From positions 1 through 35,692 of IMG/VR virus record IMGVR_UViG_3300027816_000239: a stretch of 35,692 bases of DNA, one strand, 5' to 3'. The stretch is from a virus. This document shows positions 1 to 6,854 of the stretch, one piece after another (position 1 is the first letter of the stretch; the number at the start of each line of letters is the position of its first letter). The notes beneath the pieces were generated by a model. It had not been told where the DNA came from, searched no databases, and was given only the letters and a program-made list of their open reading frames with translations. The position numbers and the translations under genes are program-made.

Positions 1-1
1 C

Positions 2-136
2 AAGGAACTGATATCAAAAGGGGTGCGGGATGAAATTTATATCTCGCTTTTAGAGAAAGAGATAGTTAAGAGGGTCGAGATGGGTACTTGGCGTGGCGTG
101 ATAAAAAAGGGGGTGACAAGTGAAGGGACTGTTTAA
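2..136 (+). CDS. C-terminal fragment of an unidentified protein (partial at left edge)
   Basis: An open frame enters from the left edge and reads 44 residues to a TAA at 134-136. The visible part is rich in Lys, Glu and Val and has no motif I recognise. It overlaps the GTG start of the next small gene by 17 bases, the dense packing seen throughout this arm, which is the main reason to believe it is coding. Too little is visible to assign a role, and it could be chance open frame. Confidence 0.4.
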   Translation, partial: KELISKGVRDEIYISLLEKEIVKRVEMGTWRGVIKKGVTSEGTV

Positions 137-284
137 GCGCACCTATATGTGTGGCATAGGCGGTATGAAGTGCCCATGTTGCGGTAAGCGCAAGGATCCA
201 AGAGCACGACGGTTATACCATCGGCAAGCCAAACGACGGTTAGCCGAGCACATTAAACAATTGGAGAAATCAGATGAAAACTAA
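120..284 (+). CDS. Small basic protein with a CPCC motif (54 aa)
   Basis: The gene starts at a GTG preceded by an AAGGGGG ribosome-binding site six bases upstream, and encodes 54 residues. It has Cys at 11, 18, 20 and 21, with the CPCCGKRK stretch in the middle, followed by a strongly basic, Arg-rich helix-like tail. This resembles tiny phage zinc-binding or nucleic-acid-binding proteins, but with only one clustered Cys group a proper zinc finger is not certain. It overlaps both neighbours (17 bases upstream, 11 downstream), consistent with an operon of coupled small genes. Function unknown; zinc or nucleic-acid binding is inference. Confidence 0.6.
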   Translation: MKGLFKRTYMCGIGGMKCPCCGKRKDPRARRLYHRQAKRRLAEHIKQLEKSDEN

Positions 285-402
285 TTGGTGGGTTGACTCA
301 GGCATGGCTGCTCAGGCTGCCCAAGAGTTAGTGTGGTTCGTAGTAATAGTGGTTGTTGGTATCGGTATAGTAATTTGGCTAGATATGAGAAAGGATAAAT
401 AA
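274..402 (+). CDS. Small single-pass membrane protein (42 aa)
   Basis: This ATG frame is preceded by GGAG seven bases upstream and encodes 42 residues. Residues 19-36 are almost wholly Val, Ile, Gly and Trp, a clear transmembrane helix, followed by a short charged tail ending DMRKDK. The positive C-terminal tail suggests the N-terminus is outside. It overlaps the previous gene by 11 bases and ends one base before the next start. No family is recognised; small membrane proteins of this sort are common among early phage genes and may act on the host envelope, which is inference. Confidence 0.6.
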   Translation: MKTNWWVDSGMAAQAAQELVWFVVIVVVGIGIVIWLDMRKDK

Positions 403-403
403 C

Positions 404-1396
404 ATGACTTGGGGAAGAACTAGTTTGCCGGACAATCTGCCGGAGTTAGAGAACTATGCGGATGCTCTGTATCGGTATAGCAAGACCGAGCCTCTGCGTG
501 CGGGGAAGGACAAGGGGCTTGTGCCGTTGGGTTGGAACCGGCGGTACAAGCGCAGTCAGATACTCAAGGTTGAAACCCTGCAGGGCAACGCCATTTTCTG
601 CAGATTCCATAGAACCGATGTCGTTAAGTTTTACGAGAACGGCATGGTGGAGTTTGGGGTTGGTGGATGGGACTCGCCCACAACGCTTATGTTTTTGCAG
701 GGTGTTTTTGGTATGGCTAAGTTTGCTAGGTACAAGGGCAAGATTTACTACAAGCAATTGAGTACCGGCAAATTCTTCCTTATTGGTAAAAATGGTCTGC
801 GGATTGATGAAACCGGCACGCCCATAGACCCGACACCCGAGGTTGCCAAGGTATTGAACCGAGCGAGGTGGAAGGATCTTTTGCAGAAACTTAAGCCGTT
901 CTCCGTATACGCATCTGATATGTCGAAACTTCTAGAGCCTAAATCAGGACATGAAATGTCGGGAGAGTTTGATGCCTTGGTGCGAACCTATGGAGAAGAG
1001 TATTGGCGCGGGCTTCTCCCCAAAGTCCAACCTAAATCGGCTAGTAGATTGGGGATTCCGTACTTGCCTATTTCTGCAAGGGAGATTCGGTACAACCGAA
1101 ACAACATCGCGCAGTCGCGGACTGAGTTTATCAACCGAGTCTTGGAAGCATCGCAGACAAACGATGCCGAGAAAATGTATCCGCTTCTTTTTACGATACA
1201 AGCGAGTGCATCAGAGCAACGGTGGACAGGCAACGGCTATGTGTCCGAGTGTAGCCCTGACCGAGTTAGGAAGTATCTGATGGAGTTATTGAAGTTAGAG
1301 TTTTGTGAAGGCCTATTTGATGATGTTGTTCAACCATTGGGGGAATTCGTAGCCGATAGCAATGCAAAGTATTTTGTCAACCGAAAGACAACCTGA
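404..1396 (+). CDS. Hypothetical protein upstream of the AAA+/VWA module (330 aa)
   Basis: The start is supported by AAAGGA eight bases upstream and by the one-base gap to the previous stop. The 330-residue product is soluble, with no signal peptide or membrane segment. Residues 50-130 contain alternating aromatic and charged residues (FCRFHRTDVVKFYENGMVEFGVGG) of beta-sheet character; the C-terminal half looks helical. I recognise no domain or catalytic motif. Its stop codon lies inside the first copy of the hairpin repeat described at 1387-1413. Position immediately before the MoxR-like ATPase suggests it belongs to the same unit and may be a substrate or adaptor of it; that is inference from context only. 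Confidence 0.8.
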   Translation: MTWGRTSLPDNLPELENYADALYRYSKTEPLRAGKDKGLVPLGWNRRYKRSQILKVETLQGNAIFCRFHRTDVVKFYENGMVEFGVGGWDSPTTLMFLQGVFGMAKFARYKGKIYYKQLSTGKFFLIGKNGLRIDETGTPIDPTPEVAKVLNRARWKDLLQKLKPFSVYASDMSKLLEPKSGHEMSGEFDALVRTYGEEYWRGLLPKVQPKSASRLGIPYLPISAREIRYNRNNIAQSRTEFINRVLEASQTNDAEKMYPLLFTIQASASEQRWTGNGYVSECSPDRVRKYLMELLKLEFCEGLFDDVVQPLGEFVADSNAKYFVNRKTT

Positions 1397-1413
1397 CATC
1401 CCGTCAGAATGTC
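1387..1413 (+). repeat. Hairpin repeat copy 1 (11-nt arm, 5-nt loop)
   Basis: Left arm GACAACCTGAC (1387-1397), loop ATCCC, then GTCAG-AA-TGTC (1403-1413). The arms pair at 9 of 11 positions, with two mismatches in the middle. The left arm is identical to that of the copy at 3367 and differs by one base from the copy at 6084. There is no T-run after it, so it is not a normal terminator. It covers the stop codon of the upstream gene and lies ahead of the ribosome-binding site of the MoxR-like gene. Confidence 0.7.
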
Positions 1414-1447
1414 GCAATCAAATCATTTAAATCAAGAGGAAATTATT

Positions 1448-2509
1448 ATGGAAATTCGTATGACATCAGAAGTATCTCTAGCAGAAGCCGAAGAATCTAT
1501 CATTGCTTTTGGCAACGAGAATGCGGTGCATTTGGTAGGTGAGCCTGGAGTTGGTAAGACCGCGATGTTCGAGCGTATCGTAGAGCGCACCGGCTACAAG
1601 GGTGTGTACATGGATGTGCCGAATCTAGAGTTGGGCGAGATTGGCATACCGATGCCGAACCATGAGACTAAGACAACGAGCCTGTACCCCAACGACGCAT
1701 GGGGGTTCCACAAGTCTGAGCCTATGGTGATCTTCTTAGATGAGTTTACTAAACCATCTAGCCAAGCGGTGCAGAACACCTTGCATCCCCTGCTCAACGA
1801 GAGGCGGATTGCTAACTTTAAACTGCATCCCGACACCATCGTGATAACGGCGGGTAACAACTCAAGCGACGGGGTGGGCGATAACTTAAAGGCACACTCG
1901 CTAAACCGCATTACTGTGATGCCGGTACGCAAGCCAACTGCAGAGGAATGGTTGGAGTGGGGTAGTCAGGGTGGGATCGCTCCCGAGATGTTGGCATGGG
2001 TCAAGGCTTATCCGCATGCTATGGCATCCTACCTAGATCCATCACAGGCTGACAATCCGTACATCTTCAATCCTAAGTTCCCGAAACGGTCATTCTTCTC
2101 GCCACGCTCAGGGCATCGTGCGTCAAACATCATCAAGAAACGCGACAAGATTTCCAAGAACGCTTTGATTGTTGGCTTGGTTGGCACGATTGGTGAATCT
2201 GCAGCGAGGGATCTGACCGCGTATGTCGATGTTGCTGATAGTCTACCAACATGGGAACAAGTGATGAATGACCCTGCCAACGCACAAGTCCCGACTTCCC
2301 CTGCTGCTCTATGCATCATGGCTTACGGCGCAATTCAACGGGTTGACCGAGCCAACATCAGCAAGTGGTTCACTTACCTGAAGCGCACGCCGACTGAGTT
2401 ACAGAGTGTGTTCTGCTTGTCTGCTACTAAGCACAGCGAGAAGAAGCAAGTGCTTATGACGAGTGGCGCATTTGTCGATTGGATGCGTGAGCATCAGTAC
2501 TTGTTCTAA
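1448..2509 (+). CDS. MoxR/CobS-like AAA+ ATPase (353 aa)
   Basis: This is a AAA+ ATPase of the MoxR group. Walker A is GEPGVGKT at residues 31-38, Walker B ends in FLDEF with D98-E99, and a sensor-type Asn lies in the VITAGNN stretch that follows. MoxR proteins form hexamers that remodel or load metal into partners, usually with a VWA-domain protein encoded nearby; the gene 2868-4115 is exactly such a partner. I chose ATG 1448 rather than the in-frame ATG 1409 because AAGAGGA lies seven bases upstream of it, and Walker A at residue 31 fits the family. The extra 13 residues from 1409 would place the start inside the hairpin repeat. Length is typical. The target in the host or phage is unknown. 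Confidence 0.9.
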   Translation: MEIRMTSEVSLAEAEESIIAFGNENAVHLVGEPGVGKTAMFERIVERTGYKGVYMDVPNLELGEIGIPMPNHETKTTSLYPNDAWGFHKSEPMVIFLDEFTKPSSQAVQNTLHPLLNERRIANFKLHPDTIVITAGNNSSDGVGDNLKAHSLNRITVMPVRKPTAEEWLEWGSQGGIAPEMLAWVKAYPHAMASYLDPSQADNPYIFNPKFPKRSFFSPRSGHRASNIIKKRDKISKNALIVGLVGTIGESAARDLTAYVDVADSLPTWEQVMNDPANAQVPTSPAALCIMAYGAIQRVDRANISKWFTYLKRTPTELQSVFCLSATKHSEKKQVLMTSGAFVDWMREHQYLF

Positions 2510-2511
2510 TC

Positions 2512-2706
2512 ATGGCTATCGAGTATGTGCTATATCAAGGCGATGTATGGGCTTTGTACAGACAAGATCACTTTGGTGACGACACTCTGTGGTTTGTTAG
2601 TGCAATCAATACCAAAGCGATATGGAATCGTTGGGTTCCCGCCAAAGACTGCATCGTACTTGACCCTGCATTGAATGTTTTATTTGAAAGGAAAGAAAAT
2701 GGTTGA
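2512..2706 (+). CDS. Hypothetical small protein (64 aa)
   Basis: The gene starts two bases after the ATPase stop and encodes 64 residues with many Trp and Tyr residues (four Trp, three Tyr) and a beta-like pattern, giving the look of a small beta-barrel or SH3-like fold. No motif is recognised. There is no obvious strong ribosome-binding site, so translation is probably coupled to the upstream ATPase. It overlaps the next start by eight bases. Its place between the ATPase and the VWA protein suggests it is an accessory of that module (inference). Confidence 0.65.
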   Translation: MAIEYVLYQGDVWALYRQDHFGDDTLWFVSAINTKAIWNRWVPAKDCIVLDPALNVLFERKENG

Positions 2707-2875
2707 AATTACTACGCTGTTTGCAACGCTATCGATGTTCTTAGCGTGGCGTCTATATGTTGTTAGCAAAAGGTTTGACATGGTAGAGACTATGCTACGA
2801 GGAATCGTATCGGGAAGAGTTGTAATAACCCGCACCGAAGATGGTGTAGAAATGGAGTTGAAAGATAATGGCTAA
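2699..2875 (+). CDS. Small N-terminally anchored membrane protein (58 aa)
   Basis: ATG 2699 follows AAAGGAAAGAAA and is preferred to the in-frame ATG 2675, which lies inside the previous gene without a ribosome-binding site. The 58-residue product has a hydrophobic segment at about residues 3-20 (ITTLFATLSMFLAWRLYVV) and a charged soluble tail. This is a likely single-pass membrane protein with a cytoplasmic C-terminus. It overlaps the VWA gene by eight bases. Function unknown; membrane tethering of the module is possible but unproven. Confidence 0.6.
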   Translation: MVEITTLFATLSMFLAWRLYVVSKRFDMVETMLRGIVSGRVVITRTEDGVEMELKDNG

Positions 2876-4115
2876 ACTAACTGCAGAGCAACGCATTGAG
2901 CGCACTCATGTGCAATTGATGCGGGAGAAAAACTTCTGCCTATTCTCAGGCGTGTTTATGATTGGCAAGGTAACCATCTCTGACAAAGTGCCTACTGCAC
3001 GCACAGACGGGCGCAATGTCGAGTATGGTCGTGCATTTGTGGATAGGATAAACGACAAACAGTTGGCTTTCCTAGTAATCCATGAAGCCATGCACAAGGC
3101 ATATCGGCACATGATGGTTTGGAAGAACATTGCCAAAGAGAACGCACGCTTGGCAAACATGGCGATGGACTATGTGATTAACTTACAGATCCAAGACTAT
3201 GACCCACAGCGCATCACAGTCGAGATGCCTCAAGATGAGTTAGGTAATCCCCTTGGTCTTATCGATGAGAAGTATCGTGGTATGGATACCATGCAAGTCT
3301 ACCAAATCCTAAAGAAGGAATGTAGTGATGGAGGTGGTAAAGGTGGTGATAAAGGTAAAGGTAATGGACAACCTGACAATTCGTCAGGTGGTCAAGGTGG
3401 TGACCCCCAAGAGTTTGACGAGCATGATTGGGAAGGCGCATCTGATATGTCTGAAGAAGATGAGCAAGAACTTGGTAAAGAGATTGACCATGCCTTGCGT
3501 GAGGGTGCGATCCTTGCCGGTAAGATGAAAGGCAATGTGCCAAGGGGCATCGAAGAACTACTGCATCCCAAGGTAGATTGGAAAGAAGCCCTGCGTGATT
3601 TTGTGAAGGCGCATACCAAAGGCTTGGATGAATCGACATGGCGCAGACCAAATCGTAGGTATCTTGGTGTGGACATCATCATGCCATCAACGATTGGGTT
3701 CAAAGCCGAGCGCATATCTATCGGGACTGACACATCGGGTTCGATTGGTGGAGAGATCCTTGGTAGGTTTCTAGGCGAAGCAAAACTTATCTGCGACGAT
3801 GTTGAGCCTGAGATCATCGACATGATGTATTGGGACACCCATGTGGCACGACATGAAATCTATGCGGGTGCGGAAGTCAGCAACTTTGTCAACTCAACTA
3901 AACCTGCGGGGGGTGGTGGGACAGACCCAGACTGTGTTCCTAATTTCCTATTAAAGAAGGGAATCAAACCACAATGCATCGTGATGTTGACTGACGGGGT
4001 GTTCTTTGGTCACGAGACTACGAAGTGGGAAGAACTTGGTGTGCCTGTGTTGTGGTGCGTGGTAGGCAACAATGAGTTTAAGCCCAAGGTCGGGCAAGCC
4101 GTTTGTGTTGAATAA
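2868..4115 (+). CDS. CobT-like protein: metallopeptidase-like domain plus VWA domain (415 aa)
   Basis: Two domains are visible. The N-terminal part (about 1-145) has an HExxH zinc motif, HEAMH at residues 72-76, as in the putative metallopeptidase family found with DUF2201-type VWA proteins. A Gly/Lys/Asp-rich linker (about 146-185) follows. The C-terminal part (about 280-415) is a von Willebrand A-like domain with a complete MIDAS metal site: D288-x-S290-x-S292, T352 in GGGGTD, and D376 in LTDGV. Such proteins work with MoxR/CobS-type ATPases, which sit two genes upstream. The linker DNA contains copy 2 of the hairpin repeat. The zinc motif is intact, so peptidase activity is plausible but not shown. 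Start supported by the overlap with the previous gene. Confidence 0.9.
   Translation: MAKLTAEQRIERTHVQLMREKNFCLFSGVFMIGKVTISDKVPTARTDGRNVEYGRAFVDRINDKQLAFLVIHEAMHKAYRHMMVWKNIAKENARLANMAMDYVINLQIQDYDPQRITVEMPQDELGNPLGLIDEKYRGMDTMQVYQILKKECSDGGGKGGDKGKGNGQPDNSSGGQGGDPQEFDEHDWEGASDMSEEDEQELGKEIDHALREGAILAGKMKGNVPRGIEELLHPKVDWKEALRDFVKAHTKGLDESTWRRPNRRYLGVDIIMPSTIGFKAERISIGTDTSGSIGGEILGRFLGEAKLICDDVEPEIIDMMYWDTHVARHEIYAGAEVSNFVNSTKPAGGGGTDPDCVPNFLLKKGIKPQCIVMLTDGVFFGHETTKWEELGVPVLWCVVGNNEFKPKVGQAVCVE
3367..3393 (+). repeat. Hairpin repeat copy 2, inside the VWA gene linker
   Basis: GACAACCTGAC (3367-3377), loop AATTC, GTCAGGTGGTC (3383-3393); 10 of 11 arm positions pair. The left arm is identical to copy 1. 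It lies in frame within the glycine-rich linker codons, where protein constraint is weak, and has no T-run. Confidence 0.7.
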
Positions 4116-4125
4116 GGAGAGTGAT

Positions 4126-4302
4126 ATGAAACTAGGAAGCCTGAAGTACAACACTAAAACAGAAGAGGGAGAAGTAAAAATAGATTGGACTCAAATGCCC
4201 GAAGATGTTGTTGGGCTAGATCTGTTGTCTGATTGGATTGCAGACTTAACGAAGATATACAACCGAGAATTAAATAATGTTTTTTCCAAGAAAGGAAAGT
4301 GA
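4126..4302 (+). CDS. Hypothetical small acidic protein (58 aa)
   Basis: ATG 4126 follows AAGGAGAG by five bases, an excellent ribosome-binding site, so the in-frame ATG 4072 inside the VWA gene is rejected. The 58-residue product starts with a short beta-like stretch and ends with an amphipathic helix (LLSDWIADLTKIYNRELNNVF). No family is recognised. It sits between the VWA protein and the DUF3150-like gene with one base to the next start, so it belongs to the same operon. Confidence 0.65.
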   Translation: MKLGSLKYNTKTEEGEVKIDWTQMPEDVVGLDLLSDWIADLTKIYNRELNNVFSKKGK

Positions 4303-4303
4303 A

Positions 4304-5170
4304 ATGACCTACGCACCATTTAACCTAAGCACAAGCGCCATGCTTGTAGAACTAAACATCAGCAATTGGACTGCTAGGAAACTAGACAAGAAGGTTTCCG
4401 AGGAAGTCGATGCAAGCAAGGCAACCAAGACCCGCGCAGGGAACTACCACAAGAACTTACTTGCCGGTAGCCAAGCCCTTGATGCGGTGATTAAGTACAC
4501 CAACAACGCACGCCTGTGGCATCACAAGCAGACGCTACCTTGGAGCGATTCGGGTTCGCGCATCATCACGATGGAGAACTTCTTGGACTACAAGGCGCAA
4601 CTAAGCGAGTGCGAAAATAATTACAACCGCTTGGTTAACAACTTCCTAGTAGCCTACCCAACGCTAATTAGTGCAGCAGCGTTCCAACTTGGTGATCTAT
4701 TTGATAGGAACGAGTACCCCGAACCCGACTTGATTGCCAAAAAGTTTCGGTTTAGTTATCTGTTCTCTCCCCTACCCAACGCGGGAGACTTCAGGGTAGA
4801 CATTGGCGAGCAGGCTGCGAAGGAATTGGTAGACCAATACGAAAACACTTTCAACAACCGAGTACAGGATGCGATGAAGGATATATGGGACAGGGTTCAC
4901 GACTGTCTGACACATATGTCAGATCGTCTTGCTGATAAAGAGGATGGGGAGCGCAAAGGCTTTCACAAAACCCTGCTGTCCAATGCGTCGGAACTAATTG
5001 ACCTGATGCAGAAACTCAACATCACTAAAGATCCTAAGTTAGAGGCTGCTCGTAAGGATCTTTCTCAGGCAATCCTTGGGGTAGAGATCGATGAGTTGAA
5101 GGAAAGCACCCATGTGCGTAAGCATGTGAAGAGTCAGGTCGATGAGATCTTAGGTAAATTTGATTGGTAA
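4304..5170 (+). CDS. DUF3150-like protein, third member of the AAA+/VWA module (288 aa)
   Basis: ATG 4304 follows AAAGGAAAGTGAA and is chosen over the earlier in-frame ATG 4277. The N-terminus has a LNISNWTARKLDKKVSEEV stretch followed by mostly helical sequence without catalytic motifs. This N-terminal pattern and the length resemble DUF3150 proteins, which I recall beside CobS-like and CobT-like genes in conjugative elements such as SXT/R391 and IncC plasmids. The similarity is from memory of the pattern, not an alignment. Adjacent genes encoding the ATPase and VWA protein strengthen the assignment. The product is probably cytoplasmic. A palindrome with the same CTGAC core as the hairpin repeats lies at 4907-4922 in this gene. 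Confidence 0.6.
   Translation: MTYAPFNLSTSAMLVELNISNWTARKLDKKVSEEVDASKATKTRAGNYHKNLLAGSQALDAVIKYTNNARLWHHKQTLPWSDSGSRIITMENFLDYKAQLSECENNYNRLVNNFLVAYPTLISAAAFQLGDLFDRNEYPEPDLIAKKFRFSYLFSPLPNAGDFRVDIGEQAAKELVDQYENTFNNRVQDAMKDIWDRVHDCLTHMSDRLADKEDGERKGFHKTLLSNASELIDLMQKLNITKDPKLEAARKDLSQAILGVEIDELKESTHVRKHVKSQVDEILGKFDW
4907..4922. repeat. Perfect palindrome CTGACA-CATA-TGTCAG
   Basis: Six-base arms with a four-base loop inside the DUF3150-like gene. It shares the CTGAC/GTCAG core with the three hairpin repeats but not their outer arms or five-base loop, so it is listed separately. Confidence 0.5.
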
Positions 5171-5193
5171 CCACAAAGGGATAGGTAACTACT

Positions 5194-6054
5194 ATGATAC
5201 ACAAAGGTGAGAAATTTAAAGGCAACGAGGTTTGTCCTGAGTTGGAAATGCTAGTGCAGCAGTTGTTTGCTGTGATGCCGAATCTAGAGTTTTACGCTAC
5301 CAACGCTGCCAACCTAGGATCAATTGGGGACGCCCGAAAGATCAATGTGTTTGATGTATTTAGCGGAGATCAGAAACTTGGTGTAGTAAGTTGGTATGAG
5401 AGTTACTCTAGAAGTAAGGGGCATTATTTTTCATACAGGATCTACTCTAGGAAGATTAGGAAAGAGCGGGGGGATGCCCATCTGAAAATGACGGGCAGCC
5501 TAAAGTCTGCGCTAAAGATTGCGGGGGAGGTATTTGTCAAAGATGCCCCGAATGTCTTGGCAGAAAAGTTTTATGAGGCGATGCGGTCAGAAATGAGTGG
5601 TCTAATCTACCATGCATCAAACGACATAGAGCATCGGTGCAGACCTTTTTTCCAAACGGCGTTTGCCTATACAGTTAGCGTAATACAGGGAAGCCCCGTG
5701 CCCATAGATGCAAAACTTTTGCAAGAGGTAACAAGCCCAAGGTTTGAAGAAGCGCAAAACACTTGCCGAATAGCAAAATCGGTAGGTAATGCCTTGTCGT
5801 CTCGGGAAGGTGTAATTGTCTATGTTGATAGGGAAGAGAAACTAACCGTGGTGGACTTGCAAACATATACGATTAGTAAGTTGGAGTCTACCTACGACTT
5901 GCCCAAGAACTACCAAGAAAAGTTTACTATCTTGAAAGTCATGGAGGACAATCAACCAATCGAAGGGACAGGCATCAAGATGAAGGTATCTGTCGATGAT
6001 ATGAAGTTACATCTTTTCTATCTTGTCTCAGGAAATGTCATAGTAACTCACTAG
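5194..6054 (+). CDS. Hypothetical protein, last gene of the AAA+/VWA unit (286 aa)
   Basis: The gene follows the DUF3150-like gene after 23 bases and is the last before the terminator at 6082. The 286-residue product is soluble, with no signal peptide. Residues 50-95 have a beta-rich pattern with many Tyr and Ser (FSGDQKLGVVSWYESYSR); the middle is helical and the C-terminal part returns to beta (GVIVYVDREEKLTVVDL). No catalytic or binding motif is recognised. The ribosome-binding site (AAAGGGATAGG, 9 or more bases upstream) is weak. Its role is unknown; membership in the same transcription unit suggests, but does not show, a shared function. Confidence 0.75.
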   Translation: MIHKGEKFKGNEVCPELEMLVQQLFAVMPNLEFYATNAANLGSIGDARKINVFDVFSGDQKLGVVSWYESYSRSKGHYFSYRIYSRKIRKERGDAHLKMTGSLKSALKIAGEVFVKDAPNVLAEKFYEAMRSEMSGLIYHASNDIEHRCRPFFQTAFAYTVSVIQGSPVPIDAKLLQEVTSPRFEEAQNTCRIAKSVGNALSSREGVIVYVDREEKLTVVDLQTYTISKLESTYDLPKNYQEKFTILKVMEDNQPIEGTGIKMKVSVDDMKLHLFYLVSGNVIVTH

Positions 6055-6081
6055 CAATCTAGTAGTTTAGTCTTATCTAGC

Positions 6082-6117
6082 AGGACAATCTGACCAAGCG
6101 TCAGGTTGTCCTTTTTT
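6082..6117 (+). terminator. Rho-independent terminator; also hairpin repeat copy 3
   Basis: Stem AGGACAATCTGAC (6082-6094) with GTCAGGTTGTCCT (6100-6112), 13 base pairs with one G-T pair, five-base loop CAAGC, followed by six T. It closes the first rightward unit. The inner 11 bases of each arm are the same repeat as at 1387 and 3367, but only this copy has a T-run. Confidence 0.9.
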
Positions 6118-6140
6118 ATTGGTGTTTTTACCTAGCCCCC

Positions 6141-6169
6141 TTGCTTTTGTTTATCCCTTGGTGTAATCT
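6141..6169 (+). promoter_or_regulatory. Possible sigma-70 promoter for the replication operon
   Basis: TTGCTT (6141-6146) and TAATCT (6164-6169) are separated by 17 bases in the gap between the terminator and the VRR-NUC gene. The boxes match consensus only partly, so this is a candidate based largely on position: a new unit must start here after the terminator. Confidence 0.4.
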
Positions 6170-6178
6170 TGCGTTAAG

Positions 6179-6196
6179 TATCTCCGAAGTGAGATA
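6179..6196 (+). promoter_or_regulatory. Palindrome, possible operator (TATCTC-N6-GAGATA)
   Basis: A perfect six-base inverted repeat with a six-base spacer lies directly after the candidate promoter and 27 bases before the first start codon of the replication operon. The position suits a repressor site or a small 5' leader hairpin. No other copy was noticed in the window. Confidence 0.4.
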
Positions 6197-6223
6197 AGGA
6201 TCTAATACCAAGAGGATATAGTT

Positions 6224-6547
6224 ATGGGGTTTACACCCGAAGGCAAGGTCAAGGCGCGAATCCGTCGCATCTTGGAAATCAATAAGGTCTATCACTTCAT
6301 GCCCGCAACGGGCGGTTATGGTCGAAGTGGCGTTCCCGACATCATTGGCTGCTACCGAGGTTACTTCTTTGCCATCGAGTGCAAGGCGGGGAACAAGCGC
6401 CCTACCGCGTTACAGGAAAAAGAACTCCAACGGATTCGTGACTCAGGCGGTCAGGTTTTTGTCATCAACGAAGAGAATGTGAAGGACATCGAGATTTGGC
6501 TAAATATGATGACCGTTCCTGAGAAAAGGATGGGCAGCGATGCGTGA
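6224..6547 (+). CDS. VRR-NUC domain nuclease (107 aa)
   Basis: A stand-alone VRR-NUC protein of the PD-(D/E)xK superfamily. The core motif is GVPDIIG with D39, then E52-x-K54 in FAIECKAG, and Q64 in the following helix; an N-terminal Glu at 6 is also present. Length is typical for the phage single-domain form. Such proteins are thought to act on branched or structured DNA during replication or recombination. It opens the replication operon; AAGAGGA lies upstream of the ATG. Its TGA overlaps the next start by eight bases. Confidence 0.92.
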   Translation: MGFTPEGKVKARIRRILEINKVYHFMPATGGYGRSGVPDIIGCYRGYFFAIECKAGNKRPTALQEKELQRIRDSGGQVFVINEENVKDIEIWLNMMTVPEKRMGSDA

Positions 6548-6854
6548 TAGGTTTGTTAGCCCCCAAGTGCGCATATTGCTTGAGCGCATGGACATGTGCC
6601 CCGAAGAGTTTGTACACCCTTTTGAGTCACGTCATGTAGAAACTAAGTGGAACAGTATATTGTTGGAAGGTCGTTTTAATTGGATTGAAAAGTTTCTAAT
6701 AAAGCGCAAATACGTTAGGTTAAAGCGTCAGGCTACGCGAGAAGCCATTATGGCTACCATTATGCATAATGAATCAAAAGACTCACCTAATTATTTCTTT
6801 GATGCTGTATCCCGCGTAGTCGCAAAAACTAAGAAACAAACATATGATTATTAG
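6540..6854 (+). CDS. Hypothetical basic protein upstream of DNA polymerase (104 aa)
   Basis: The gene overlaps its neighbours on both sides (8 bases with VRR-NUC, 11 with the polymerase), a strong sign that it is coding. The 104-residue product is basic and largely helical, with a KRKYVRLKRQATREAIM stretch in the middle that could bind nucleic acid. No domain is recognised. It may be a replication accessory factor, judging from position only. Confidence 0.75.
   Translation: MRDRFVSPQVRILLERMDMCPEEFVHPFESRHVETKWNSILLEGRFNWIEKFLIKRKYVRLKRQATREAIMATIMHNESKDSPNYFFDAVSRVVAKTKKQTYDY

Noticed and set aside
430-439. GGACAATCTG, same as part of the terminator arm
   Set aside because: No inverted partner follows, so it is not another copy of the hairpin repeat.
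1409-1447. Upstream in-frame start for the MoxR-like ATPase
   Set aside because: ATG 1409 has no ribosome-binding site and lies in the hairpin repeat; ATG 1448 has AAGAGGA at good spacing.
2775-2810. TTGACA inside the small membrane protein gene
   Set aside because: No acceptable -10 box at 16-18 bases; it encodes the residues FDM in frame.
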